From contig NZ_SPUJ01000007.1 in assembly GCF_004522105.1 (NCBI RefSeq), positions 124,001-188,000 of the forward strand: DNA of 64,000 nt, read 5' to 3'. The notes below the pieces were generated by a model. The model ran no database searches. It worked only from the letters and a program-made list of their open reading frames with translations, and had not been told where the DNA came from. Positions 33,693 to 41,516 of the stretch are shown here, piece after piece (within the stretch, counting starts at the first letter, position 1; every line of letters starts with the position of its first letter). The translations under genes were made by a program, and so were the position numbers. The stretch is from Nocardioides sp. 1609. Its GTDB lineage: Bacteria; Actinomycetota; Actinomycetes; Propionibacteriales; Nocardioidaceae.

Positions 33693-34505
33693 TCAGAGCA
33701 GCGGGGCGACGAGCGGGGCGTAGCCGGAGGCGTGACCGGCCTGGTTGGGGTGGTAGCTGTCGCTGATCGGGTTGGACAGCCCGTTGATCCAGGCCCCGTC
33801 GTCGCAGACGGCGTGCCCGGTGTAGCTGCTGGTCGGGTCGGCGAACGCGAAGCCCGCGGCGCCGGCCCGGGCGGCGAGCTGGGCGTTCAGCTGGTCGGCG
33901 GTGGCGTTGAGGCGGGCCTCCTCCGCCGGGGAGAAGAAGGTCGCGGCGTTGCAGTCCTCGCCCATGAAGATCCGCGGGTACCCGACGACCACCACGGAGG
34001 CCGACGGAGCGCCGGAGCGGATGCCGGCGTACAGCGACGACAGCCGGCCCGGGAGCGTGGTGGAGATGAACGCCTGCGCGCCGTCGATCGCGCCGTCGCA
34101 GTCGCTGGCCCAGCCGGGCTTCGCGCACTCGGTGAGGACGTCGCCGAAACCGGCGTCGTTGCCGCCGGCCGAGACCGTGACGTAGGAGGTCGAGGCGCTC
34201 AGCGCGCCGAGCTGCGTGTTGGCGACCGACGTGGTGGTCGCGCCGGAGCAGGCCTGGAAGTCCAGCGCGTAGCCCTTCTGGTCCGCGACCAGCTTCGGGT
34301 AGGCGAGGTTCGACCGCTGGCACGACGTCCCGTCGTCGAGGTAGCTGCGGGTGCCGACCCCGGAGGAGTAGGAGTCCCCCAGCGCGACGTACGACGGCCC
34401 GGCCGCCTCGGCGGGCGCCCCGCCCAGGGCCACGACGGCGGCCGCGGGTGCGGCGACCGCGGCCAGGGTGGCGGTGACGAGACGACGTGCGGTGCGGGCG
34501 AACAC
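33693..34505 (-). CDS. Secreted SGNH/GDSL-type esterase or lipase
   Basis: A 270-residue exported hydrolase. A signal peptide with a long Ala-rich core ends GGAPAEAA; the mature enzyme starts with the nucleophile block VALGDSYSSGVG. Block III is SAGGNDAGFGD and the catalytic Asp-His pair is in DSYHPNQAGH. Six cysteines in the mature part suggest three disulfides, as in the Streptomyces SGNH lipase group. The start is GTG 34505, because a GGAGGT ribosome-binding site (34512-34517) lies 6 nt upstream; a longer frame to 34553 lacks one. A GGG-N4-CCC motif like that of the M4 protease lies upstream at 34574-34586. Confidence 0.9.
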   Translation of the reverse strand: MFARTARRLVTATLAAVAAPAAAVVALGGAPAEAAGPSYVALGDSYSSGVGTRSYLDDGTSCQRSNLAYPKLVADQKGYALDFQACSGATTTSVANTQLGALSASTSYVTVSAGGNDAGFGDVLTECAKPGWASDCDGAIDGAQAFISTTLPGRLSSLYAGIRSGAPSASVVVVGYPRIFMGEDCNAATFFSPAEEARLNATADQLNAQLAARAGAAGFAFADPTSSYTGHAVCDDGAWINGLSNPISDSYHPNQAGHASGYAPLVAPLL

Positions 34506-34573
34506 GATGGGACCTCCGAGAGTGCGCGGCAGTGGGTGCCTCCAGCGCACCACCGCCCGTCCGGCACCGGTAG

Positions 34574-34586
34574 AGGGCTATCCCCC
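34574..34586 (-). promoter_or_regulatory. GGG-N4-CCC motif upstream of the SGNH gene
   Basis: On the minus strand this reads GGGGGATAGCCCT. It is followed by CTACCG (34568-34573) and, 18 bp further, TGCGCT (34544-34549). The geometry is the same as at the M4 protease promoter, where GGG-TTTT-CCC is followed by TTACTG and, after 18 bp, TAGGTT. This suggests one regulator for two secreted hydrolases. The evidence is a two-site comparison only. Confidence 0.35.
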
Positions 34587-34599
34587 GTCGGTGCCGGCG

Positions 34600-35019
34600 T
34601 CAGTGCTTCCAGTCGACGCGCGGCGGGTCGCCGACGAGCAGGTCGCCCACGTGCTCCTTGAAGCGCGGGCAGTTGGCGACGTCGTGGGCCCGGCAGCGCA
34701 GCGCGTGGAGCGTCATCTCGCGGGAGTGCTGCATCTCCTCCATCCGGCGGTCGAGGTCGGCGACGTGCGCCTCCAGGACGACGTGCCGCTCCGGGGCGTC
34801 GGCGTCGAGCAGGACCTCGATCTGCTCGAGCGTCATCCCGGCGGCCTTGCTCCGGAGGATGACGGCGACGCGGACCACCTCGTCCTGACCGAAGCGGCGG
34901 CGGCCCGCGGCGTCGCGCGCGGGCTGGAGCAGGCCGACGTCCTCCCAGTGCCGCAGCACGTGGGTCGCGAGCCCGAAACGACTCGCGAGCTCGCCGATCG
35001 ACCAGTCATTTGACTTCAT
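34600..35019 (-). CDS. MerR family transcriptional regulator
   Basis: A 139-residue MerR-type regulator. The N-terminal winged helix-turn-helix starts WSIGELASRFGLATHVLRHWEDVGLL, followed by a coiled-coil dimerisation helix (about residues 80-110) and a short C-terminal effector region. Two cysteines (RCRAHDVANC) could sense thiol oxidation or metal, but the spacing is not that of known metal-sensing MerR proteins. The gene is divergent from a thioredoxin-reductase-like gene with 57 bp between starts. Its start codon lies inside a 10-4-10 dyad, as expected for autoregulation. Confidence 0.88.
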   Translation of the reverse strand: MKSNDWSIGELASRFGLATHVLRHWEDVGLLQPARDAAGRRRFGQDEVVRVAVILRSKAAGMTLEQIEVLLDADAPERHVVLEAHVADLDRRMEEMQHSREMTLHALRCRAHDVANCPRFKEHVGDLLVGDPPRVDWKH

Positions 35020-35040
35020 GTCAACATGAAGTCACATCCT
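35010..35040 (+). promoter_or_regulatory. MerR-type promoter with 10-4-10 dyad
   Basis: TTGACT (35010-35015) and CATCCT (35035-35040) are separated by 19 bp, the over-long spacer typical of MerR-activated promoters. The dyad TGACTTCATG (35011-35020) and CATGAAGTCA (35025-35034) is a perfect 10-bp inverted repeat with a 4-bp centre and fills that spacer. It overlaps the MerR start codon (35017-35019). The regulated gene should be the flavoprotein at 35077. Confidence 0.7.
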
Positions 35041-35076
35041 CGTCGTGGAGACAAGTTCCGACCGAGAGGACGCACG

Positions 35077-36048
35077 ATGAGCACCGAGAAGACCACCACC
35101 ACTACCGACCACCCCGACGACCGCGAGAGGCACGACGTCGTCGTCGTCGGCGGCGGACCCGCCGGCCTGCAGGCCGCCCTGACCCTGGGCCGGATGCACC
35201 GCCGCGTGCTCCTGCTGGACGCCGGCGGCTACCGCAACGACCCCGCCGACCTGATGCACAACTTCCTGACCCACGACGGCCGGCCGCCGGCCGAGTTCCG
35301 CGCCCTCGGCCGGGCCGAGCTGGCGACGTACGCCACCGTCGAGGTCCGCGACGTCGCCGCCACGTCCGTCGTCCCCGACGGCGACGGCTTCCTCGTCGGC
35401 ACCGAGGCCGGCAACGTGGCGACCCGGCTGGTGCTCCTGGCCACCGGCGTCCGCGACACCCTGCCCGACAAGCCCGGCCTCGACGGGCTGTTCGGCACGG
35501 TGGCCGCGCACTGCCCGTTCTGCCACGGCCACGAGTACGCCGGCCGCCCGGTCGCCGTCCTCGGCTCCCACGCGCACGTCGGCCGGCAGGCCGCGATGCT
35601 GGCACCGATCGCGTCCGAGCTCGTCGTCCTCACCGACGGCGGCACGCTCGACGACGAGAACGCCGCCCAGCTCGCGGTGCTCGGCGCCGCGGTGCGCACC
35701 GAGCCCGTCAGCGGCTTCTGCCGCTCGGCGCTCGGCGCGCGGGTCTCGTTCGGGACCGGGCCCGACGTCGAGGTCGGCGGCATCCTCGTCGGGACGACGT
35801 TCGCACAGTCCGCGCCGTTCGCCGCCGACCTCGGCCTCACCCTCCTCGGCTCCGGTTGCGTCGAGGTCGACCCCATGGGCCGCACGTCGCTGCCGGGGGT
35901 CTTCGCCGCCGGCGACCTCGCCCACGTCGCCGCGCTCCCGATGCCGATGAGCTCGGTCCTCGCCTCGGCCGCCGCCGGCCAGCTCGCCGCCAGCGCCTGC
36001 GTCGCCGAGCTGCTCGCGCGCGACGTGGGGGTGCTGGTGCCGGCGTAG
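35077..36048 (+). CDS. Thioredoxin-reductase-like NAD(P)/FAD oxidoreductase
   Basis: A 323-residue flavoprotein with the TrxR two-domain layout. The FAD site is VVVVGGGPAGLQAALTLGRM, the redox-active pair CPFC lies near residue 147 (AAHCPFCHGHEYAG), the NAD(P) site is VAVLGSHAHVGRQAA, and the second FAD motif is GVFAAGDLAHV. The pair is CPFC instead of the CATC typical of TrxB, as in the TrxR-like/GliT-like group, so thioredoxin need not be the partner. ATG 35077 has a GAGAGGA ribosome-binding site at 35063-35069. It is probably activated by the divergent MerR protein. The stop is immediately followed by a 74-bp palindrome. Confidence 0.85.
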   Translation: MSTEKTTTTTDHPDDRERHDVVVVGGGPAGLQAALTLGRMHRRVLLLDAGGYRNDPADLMHNFLTHDGRPPAEFRALGRAELATYATVEVRDVAATSVVPDGDGFLVGTEAGNVATRLVLLATGVRDTLPDKPGLDGLFGTVAAHCPFCHGHEYAGRPVAVLGSHAHVGRQAAMLAPIASELVVLTDGGTLDDENAAQLAVLGAAVRTEPVSGFCRSALGARVSFGTGPDVEVGGILVGTTFAQSAPFAADLGLTLLGSGCVEVDPMGRTSLPGVFAAGDLAHVAALPMPMSSVLASAAAGQLAASACVAELLARDVGVLVPA

Positions 36049-36122
36049 CGGGTAACTCACCGTTGCTCGCACTCACCCGCCCGAATTCGGGCGGGTGAGT
36101 GCATCGAACGGTGAGTTACCCG
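36049..36122. terminator. 74-bp palindrome between convergent genes
   Basis: Two 37-nt arms (36049-36085 and 36086-36122) meet at GAATTC. They match except for four positions in the middle of each arm, giving a 16-bp outer and a 17-bp inner stem. It starts on the base after the flavoprotein stop and lies 25 bp from the helicase stop. It is probably a bidirectional, U-less terminator. The internal loop is the only place the two strands differ. Confidence 0.7.
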
Positions 36123-36147
36123 GCCGGGCGCGGCGCCGGCCGGAGCG

Positions 36148-37929
36148 TCAGTCGGACGACTTCTTGTGCCGCGGCTTCTTGTACGACGGGGGACCGTCCG
36201 AGCGCTCGGCGTCGTGCGACGACGTGCGCGGCGGGCGGCTCGGGCCGCGGTCCTCGGTGAGCTCGATCAGCTTGCCGCTGATGCGGGTGCTCTCGAGCTT
36301 CTTCCAGGTCTCGGGCGACAGGTCGGCGGGCAGCTCGACGATGGAGAAGTCGGGCATGATCTTGATGCTGCCGAAGTCGCCGCGGGACAGCCCGCCCTCG
36401 TTGGCGATCGCGCCGACGATCTGGCGCGGCTCGACCTTGTGGCGCTTGCCCACCTGGATCTTGTAGTTCTTCATGGCCTGGCCGGAGCCGGAGCGGCCCG
36501 GTCGTCCACCGCGCTCGGGACGGTCACCGCGGGCGCCGGCGCCGGCGGACCGCTCGGGACGGTCGTCGAAGCGGCGGGCGGGACGCTCGTCGTTGGGGTC
36601 GAGCAGGAGGGGGGTGTCGCCCTGCGCGACGACGGCGAGCGCGGCGGCGACGTCGACCTCGGGCACGTCGTGGTTGCGGACGTAGTGGGCGATGACGTCG
36701 CGGAACTTCTCGACGCGTGCGGTCTGGCCGAGCGCGGCGGTGATCGCGTCGTCGAAGCGGGCCAGGCGGGTGACGTTGACGTCCTCGACCGAGGGCAGCG
36801 TCATCTCGGCGAGCGGCTGGCGCGTCGCCTTCTCGATGTGCTTGAGCAGGTAGCGCTCGCGCGGGGTGACGAAGGAGATCGCGTCGCCCGAGCGGCCGGC
36901 GCGGCCGGTGCGGCCGATCCGGTGCACGTAGGACTCGGTGTCGGTGGGGATGTCGTAGTTGACGACGTGGCTGATCCGCTCGACGTCGAGGCCGCGCGCG
37001 GCGACGTCGGTGGCGACAAGGATGTCGAGCTTGCCCGACTTCAGCTGGTTGACGGTGCGCTCGCGCTGCACCTGGGCGACGTCGCCGTTGATCGCCATCG
37101 CGGAGAACCCGCGGGCCCGCAGCTTCTCGGCGAGCAGCTCGGTCTCGCTCTTGGTGCGGACGAAGACGATCATCCCCTCGAAGTTCTCGACCTCGAGGAT
37201 GCGCGTGAGGGCGTCGACCTTCTGCGGGTAGCTGCAGATCAGGTAGCGCTGGGTGATGTTGGCGGCGGTGGCCGTCTTGCCCTTGACCGAGATCTCGGTC
37301 GGGTTGTTGAGGTACTTCTTCGACAGGCGGCGGATCTGCGCCGGCATGGTGGCGCTGAAGAGCGCGACCTGCTTGTCGTCGGGGGTGTCGGCGAGGATCG
37401 TCTCGACGTCCTCGGCGAAGCCCATGTTGAGCATCTCGTCGGCCTCGTCGAGCACGAGGAACTTGAGCTCGGAGAGGTCGAGGGTCCCCTTCTCGAGGTG
37501 GTCCATGATCCGGCCGGGGGTGCCGACGACGATGTGGACGCCGCGGCGCAGCGCGCTCAGCTGGATGCCGTAGGCCTGGCCGCCGTAGACGGGCAGCACG
37601 TGCACGCCCTTGGTGCCGGCGGCGTACTTCTGGAAGGCCTCGCACACCTGGAGCGCGAGCTCGCGGGTGGGCGCGAGGACCAGCGCCTGCGGGCTCTTCT
37701 GCCGGAGGTCGAGGCGGTCGAGGATCGGCAGCGCGAACGCCGCCGTCTTGCCGGTGCCGGTCTGCGCGAGGCCGACGAGGTCGCGGCCCTCGAGCAGCGG
37801 CGGGATGGTCTGGGCCTGGATCGCCGAGGGGCTCTCGTAGCCGACGGCGGCGATGCTCTTGAGGACGGCGTCGCCGAGACCTAGGTCGGCGAAGGTGATG
37901 GCCGGCTCTGCGGACTCTTCGGTGCTCAT
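36148..37929 (-). CDS. deaD: DEAD-box ATP-dependent RNA helicase
   Basis: A 593-residue helicase of the DeaD/CsdA type, acting in ribosome assembly and RNA decay, especially in the cold. Motifs in order: Q motif (AIQAQTIPP), I (AQTGTGKTAA), Ia (PTRELALQV), II (VLDEADEML), III (FSATMP), V (ATDVAARGLDV) and VI (HRIGRTGRAGRSG). Residues 430-485 are a disordered Arg/Gly-rich linker. A DbpA-like RNA-binding domain (VGKRHKVEPRQIVGAIANEG, about 500-570) and a basic tail ending PSYKKPRHKKSSD follow. A -10 hexamer TACCGT (37936-37941) is 6 nt before the ATG. Confidence 0.95.
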   Translation of the reverse strand: MSTEESAEPAITFADLGLGDAVLKSIAAVGYESPSAIQAQTIPPLLEGRDLVGLAQTGTGKTAAFALPILDRLDLRQKSPQALVLAPTRELALQVCEAFQKYAAGTKGVHVLPVYGGQAYGIQLSALRRGVHIVVGTPGRIMDHLEKGTLDLSELKFLVLDEADEMLNMGFAEDVETILADTPDDKQVALFSATMPAQIRRLSKKYLNNPTEISVKGKTATAANITQRYLICSYPQKVDALTRILEVENFEGMIVFVRTKSETELLAEKLRARGFSAMAINGDVAQVQRERTVNQLKSGKLDILVATDVAARGLDVERISHVVNYDIPTDTESYVHRIGRTGRAGRSGDAISFVTPRERYLLKHIEKATRQPLAEMTLPSVEDVNVTRLARFDDAITAALGQTARVEKFRDVIAHYVRNHDVPEVDVAAALAVVAQGDTPLLLDPNDERPARRFDDRPERSAGAGARGDRPERGGRPGRSGSGQAMKNYKIQVGKRHKVEPRQIVGAIANEGGLSRGDFGSIKIMPDFSIVELPADLSPETWKKLESTRISGKLIELTEDRGPSRPPRTSSHDAERSDGPPSYKKPRHKKSSD

Positions 37930-38032
37930 CCGTCAACGGTAGTGGGTGTGGCTTGTACCACCCGATTTCGCGCCGCGGTGGCCTGGGTCACTGGCCGGCT
38001 CCCCCACGCGGGCACACTGCCAGACTGGGGGG

Positions 38033-38407
38033 ATGAGCACCCTCCTGAACGTCGTCTGGCTGGTGCTGTGCGGGTTCTGGATGGCGATCGGGTACGCCGT
38101 CGCCGGCGTCGTCTGCTGCCTCCTGGTCGTCACCATCCCGTTCGGGCTGGCGTCGTTCCGCATCGCGGCCTACGCGCTCTGGCCCTTCGGTCGCGACGTC
38201 GTGACGCGGCCCGGTGCCGGCGCGCCGTCGGCCGTCGGGAACGTGGTCTGGCTCGTCCTCGCCGGCTGGTGGTTGGCCCTGGGCCACGCCTTCACCGGCA
38301 TCGCGATGTGCCTGACGATCATCGGGATCCCGCTCGGCATCGCCAGCTTCAAGATGATCCCGATCTCGCTGCTGCCGCTGGGCCGGGAGATCGTGCCGGC
38401 GCGCTGA
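38033..38407 (+). CDS. YccF domain inner-membrane protein
   Basis: A 124-residue protein with two copies of the YccF repeat: NVVWLVLCGFWMAIGYAV and NVVWLVLAGWWLALGHAF, each followed by an IPFGLASFR or IPLGIASFK segment. Four hydrophobic stretches give a likely 3-4 helix membrane protein of unknown function. ATG 38033 is chosen because family members start at this point. CAGACT (38021-38026) lies 6 nt before it, suggesting a leaderless transcript. It ends 25 nt before the next gene on the same strand. Confidence 0.88.
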   Translation: MSTLLNVVWLVLCGFWMAIGYAVAGVVCCLLVVTIPFGLASFRIAAYALWPFGRDVVTRPGAGAPSAVGNVVWLVLAGWWLALGHAFTGIAMCLTIIGIPLGIASFKMIPISLLPLGREIVPAR

Positions 38408-38432
38408 GCCCGCCGGGTGCGAGGATCGCGGC

Positions 38433-39197
38433 GTGAACCGTCGCGCCCTCGTCCGTCGTCCCAGCCCGCGCCTCGCCGAGGGGCTGCTCACCCACCTCGC
38501 CCGGGTGCCGGTCGACGTCGACCTGGCGCTGCGCCAGTGGGACGGGTACGTCGCCGCGCTGCACGCCGAGGGGTGGGAGACCGTCGAGGTGCCGCCGGCG
38601 CCCGACTGCCCGGACTCGGTGTTCGTCGAGGACACCGTCGTCGTCTACGGCGACCTCGCGGTCGTCGCCCGGCCGGGCGCGGACGAGCGGAAGCCCGAGA
38701 CCGCGGGCACCGAGGCGACCCTGCGCGGGCTCGGCTACCGGGTCGCGCACGTCGAGGAGCCCGGCACCCTCGACGGGGGTGACGTCCTCAAGCACGACGC
38801 GATCGTGTGGGTCGGGCTGGGCGGGCGGACCAACCGGGCCGGGGTCGACCAGCTCGCGGCCCACCTGGGGCCGCTCGGCGCGCGGGTGGTCGGCGTCCCG
38901 CTCACCAAGGTGCTGCACCTGAAGTCGGCCGTGACGGCCCTGCCCGACGGCACCGTCGTCGGGTTCGAGGAGCTGGTGGACGACCCGACCGTGTGGTCGT
39001 CGTTCCTCGCCGTCCCCGAGGAGCCGGGCGCGCACGTCGTCCTGCTGGACGCCGACACCGTGCTGATGTCGTCCAGCGCGCCGCTCACCCGCGCGCTCTA
39101 CGAGGCCCGCGGCCTCCGCGTCGTCGCGGTGGACATGACGGAGTTCGAGAAGCTCGAGGGGTGCGTCACCTGCCTGTCGGTGCGGTTGCGAGGCTGA
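38433..39197 (+). CDS. ddaH: Dimethylarginine dimethylaminohydrolase
   Basis: A 254-residue guanidino-modifying enzyme that hydrolyses N-omega-methylated arginines to citrulline and methylamines. The pentein-fold motifs are DSVFVEDTVVVYGDLAVV, TLDGGDVLK, catalytic His in LHLKSAVTALPDG and catalytic Cys in LEGCVTCLSVRL near the C terminus. The length matches bacterial DDAH (about 254). GTG 38433 is preceded by GAGGAT (38421-38426) 6 nt upstream. It stands alone apart from the YccF gene 25 nt upstream. Arginine deiminase is excluded by size and motifs. Confidence 0.92.
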   Translation: MNRRALVRRPSPRLAEGLLTHLARVPVDVDLALRQWDGYVAALHAEGWETVEVPPAPDCPDSVFVEDTVVVYGDLAVVARPGADERKPETAGTEATLRGLGYRVAHVEEPGTLDGGDVLKHDAIVWVGLGGRTNRAGVDQLAAHLGPLGARVVGVPLTKVLHLKSAVTALPDGTVVGFEELVDDPTVWSSFLAVPEEPGAHVVLLDADTVLMSSSAPLTRALYEARGLRVVAVDMTEFEKLEGCVTCLSVRLRG

Positions 39198-39215
39198 GCC
39201 CGCGGCCGGCGTCGA

Positions 39216-39908
39216 CTACGGCCCGGCCCTCAGCGTCACCCGTGCCAGTCGCACGACCTCCCGCTTCGGCATCGACCGCGGGTACCGCCAGGGGGCGTCT
39301 GCGACCATGTCCCGCGTCCGGGTCAGGGTGACCCGCACGACGCTCCTGCCCCGGCGGGCCACGACGGTGTAGCCCGCGGACTTGGCGTTGCCGACGGCTC
39401 GGAGCGACCAGGCGACGCTCTGGTCGCCCAGGCGGGCGACGGGGACCCGGGTCCGCCGGGTGGTCGAGATCCCGTCGCACTCCTCGCACACCCACTCGGT
39501 CACCCTCGGGCACCGGCGCGGGTACGACTCGTTGTTGCGGACGGCGGCGCGGGCGGCCGCGGCGTCGGCGTACCGCAGGACGGCGATCTCGGCACCGGTG
39601 TGGACGGCCCTCGGGACGCCGCGCTCCCGCCCGGAGTACCACCGCGCCTGCACCCCGCGGTAGGCCAGCATCTGCTCGTCGGACCGGCACCCCGCCGGCC
39701 GGCTCCCCAGGGCGGCGATGTCGCCCGGGTAGACCCGCCACGCCCCCTGCCCACCGACGGCGGCCTTGACCTCGGGCGCCGCGGGAAGGCCCGTCGGCGC
39801 AGCCCGAGCGGTCGGTGACGCCGCCGCGCCCACCGCGCCGGGAAGCACGGGGGACAACGACATCGAGAGCGCCACGAGTGCCGTCACGAGCAGGGAACGG
39901 TGGGCCAT
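39216..39908 (-). CDS. Secreted protein of unknown function
   Basis: A 230-residue exported protein. A typical signal peptide (residues 1-30, AHRSLLVTALVALSMSLSPV then GAVGAAA) precedes a mature domain with four cysteines (GCRSDEQ, RRCPRV, WVCEECDG). The fold resembles the small sensor-like or PknH-like extracellular domains only in size and predicted strand pattern, so no family is claimed. Length and composition are those of a real gene. CATGAT lies 6 nt before the ATG (39915-39920). It converges on the DDAH gene with a gap of 18 nt. Confidence 0.65.
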   Translation of the reverse strand: MAHRSLLVTALVALSMSLSPVLPGAVGAAASPTARAAPTGLPAAPEVKAAVGGQGAWRVYPGDIAALGSRPAGCRSDEQMLAYRGVQARWYSGRERGVPRAVHTGAEIAVLRYADAAAARAAVRNNESYPRRCPRVTEWVCEECDGISTTRRTRVPVARLGDQSVAWSLRAVGNAKSAGYTVVARRGRSVVRVTLTRTRDMVADAPWRYPRSMPKREVVRLARVTLRAGP

Positions 39909-40040
39909 GGCGCCATCATGCGCCTCGTCGAGCGCGGACGACAGGCATCCGGCACGTGCCGTGGCGCGCTCACTCGGCACACTGGTCACAGCCACTCGAA
40001 CACACTGTCGATTGTCGGTGGTGCGGCGTAGAATAGAGGC

Positions 40041-41267
40041 ATGAGCAAGCACCACGACGACCACCACGACGGGCACCCCGTCGCCCGGTTCGTCGCGCTG
40101 CTCGAGGCCGAGCTCGCTGCCCTGGTCGATGTTCCGACGTGGTCGCTGGACGCTGCTGCGACCGCCGACCTGGTGCCGCGGCTGGCGAGGGTGGTGGCCG
40201 GGGTGCAGGAGCTCGAGGCGCGGGTCCTCGGGCAGGCCGGGGTCCTCGACCTGCCGGCCACGATCGGGGCCAGGTCGCTGGCTTCCTGGCTGGCGCGGGT
40301 CACCCGGGTCACCGGCGGCGAAGCGTCCCGGAAGGTCCGGCTGGCCGGCGACCTCGCCGCCCACGAGGCCACCCGGGTCGCGATGGCTGCGAGTCGGGTG
40401 CACGCCGAGCAGGCGAGGGTCATCGCCGCCGCCGTCGGCGACCTCGACGGCGACCACGCCTGTTGGCGTGAGAAGGCGGAGACGCACCTGCTCGGTGAGG
40501 CGGCTCACCACGACGCGCAAGACCTGAAAACCCTGGGGCGGCGGATCCTGGAGAGCATCGACCCCGACCGGGCCGACGAGCACGAAGCGAAGCTCCTCGA
40601 AACGGAGGAGGCTCGGGCCCGCAAGCGCACCACGTTCACGCTGTGGGACGACGGCGAGGGCCTCGCCCACGGCCGGTTCACGATGCCGTCCGCCCAGGCC
40701 TCCATGCTCCGCAAGGCACTGGCCGCGATCGCGGCACCCAAGCACGTCCGCGCCACCAGCGGCGCCGGGACCTACGACCACGAACGACCCACCCCCGAGA
40801 AGCTGGGGCAGGCGTTCTGCGAGTACGTCGAGCACTACCCGACCGACCAGCTCCCGAGCCTCGGCGGGACCAGTGCCACCGTCGTGGTCACGATGACCCT
40901 CGAGACCCTCCTCGGCGGCCTCGCCGCCGCGCACCTCGACACCGGCGTCGCGCTCTCACCCGGTCAGGCCCGCCGGATGGCCTGCGAGTCCGGGATCATC
41001 CCCGCCGTCCTCGACGGACAAGGCCACGTCCTCGACCTCGGACGACGACGCCGCTTCCACACCCCCGCCCAACGACTCGCGATCGGATTGGAGCAGCAGC
41101 ACTGCCAACACCCCACCTGCACCACCCCCGCCGCGTACTGCCACACCCACCACGGCACCCCATGGTCCGCAGGCGGCGAGACCAACACCCAGGACACCGC
41201 CCTCCTCTGCCCCTTCCACCACCACCAGGCCCACGCCACCGGCCAGGCCTACCCGCTCCGGACCTGA
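40041..41267 (+). CDS. DUF222/HNH endonuclease domain protein (13E12 family)
   Basis: A 408-residue member of the actinobacterial 13E12-repeat family. The DUF222 helical domain occupies about residues 10-330, including a QELEARVLGQAGVLD-like block. A C-terminal HNH motif has zinc-type cysteines (CQHPTC, then CHTHHGTPWSAGG, then LLCPFHHHQAH). Such genes are often multicopy and behave like mobile or decaying nuclease genes; their biological role is not established. The promoter is clear: TAGAAT (40029-40034) 6 nt before the ATG, indicating a leaderless transcript. The N terminus is His/Asp-rich (KHHDDHHDGHP). A second nuclease-family gene lies 250 bp downstream. Confidence 0.9.
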   Translation: MSKHHDDHHDGHPVARFVALLEAELAALVDVPTWSLDAAATADLVPRLARVVAGVQELEARVLGQAGVLDLPATIGARSLASWLARVTRVTGGEASRKVRLAGDLAAHEATRVAMAASRVHAEQARVIAAAVGDLDGDHACWREKAETHLLGEAAHHDAQDLKTLGRRILESIDPDRADEHEAKLLETEEARARKRTTFTLWDDGEGLAHGRFTMPSAQASMLRKALAAIAAPKHVRATSGAGTYDHERPTPEKLGQAFCEYVEHYPTDQLPSLGGTSATVVVTMTLETLLGGLAAAHLDTGVALSPGQARRMACESGIIPAVLDGQGHVLDLGRRRRFHTPAQRLAIGLEQQHCQHPTCTTPAAYCHTHHGTPWSAGGETNTQDTALLCPFHHHQAHATGQAYPLRT

Positions 41268-41516
41268 CCCTGCACCCAGGAGCCGCGGGCTCCCGATCAG
41301 CCCGGTAGCCGCGTGGACGCAGCCACGTGGTCGCGCCCACCTGGGTGGAGCACGTCCGCTCGGCACGTGGGGCCTGCGTCGCTGGACCTCAGGGCACGAT
41401 TCCGCTCGTCGCGGCGTGCTGAGGTTGCCTTCCCCCGGCCGACGGGTGGAGGTCCCTGCAGCGGGTGATGGGATCGGCACCTGAAACCGGCGCTGCCACG
41501 GTGGTGTGGCCGACGG
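41268..41516. other. Gene-free stretch between HNH and GIY-YIG genes
   Basis: 249 bp between two convergent genes. I see no coding frame with family features, no tRNA and no repeat of note. It could be the decayed end of a mobile element, given the flanking nuclease genes, but nothing in the sequence proves this. Confidence 0.4.
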
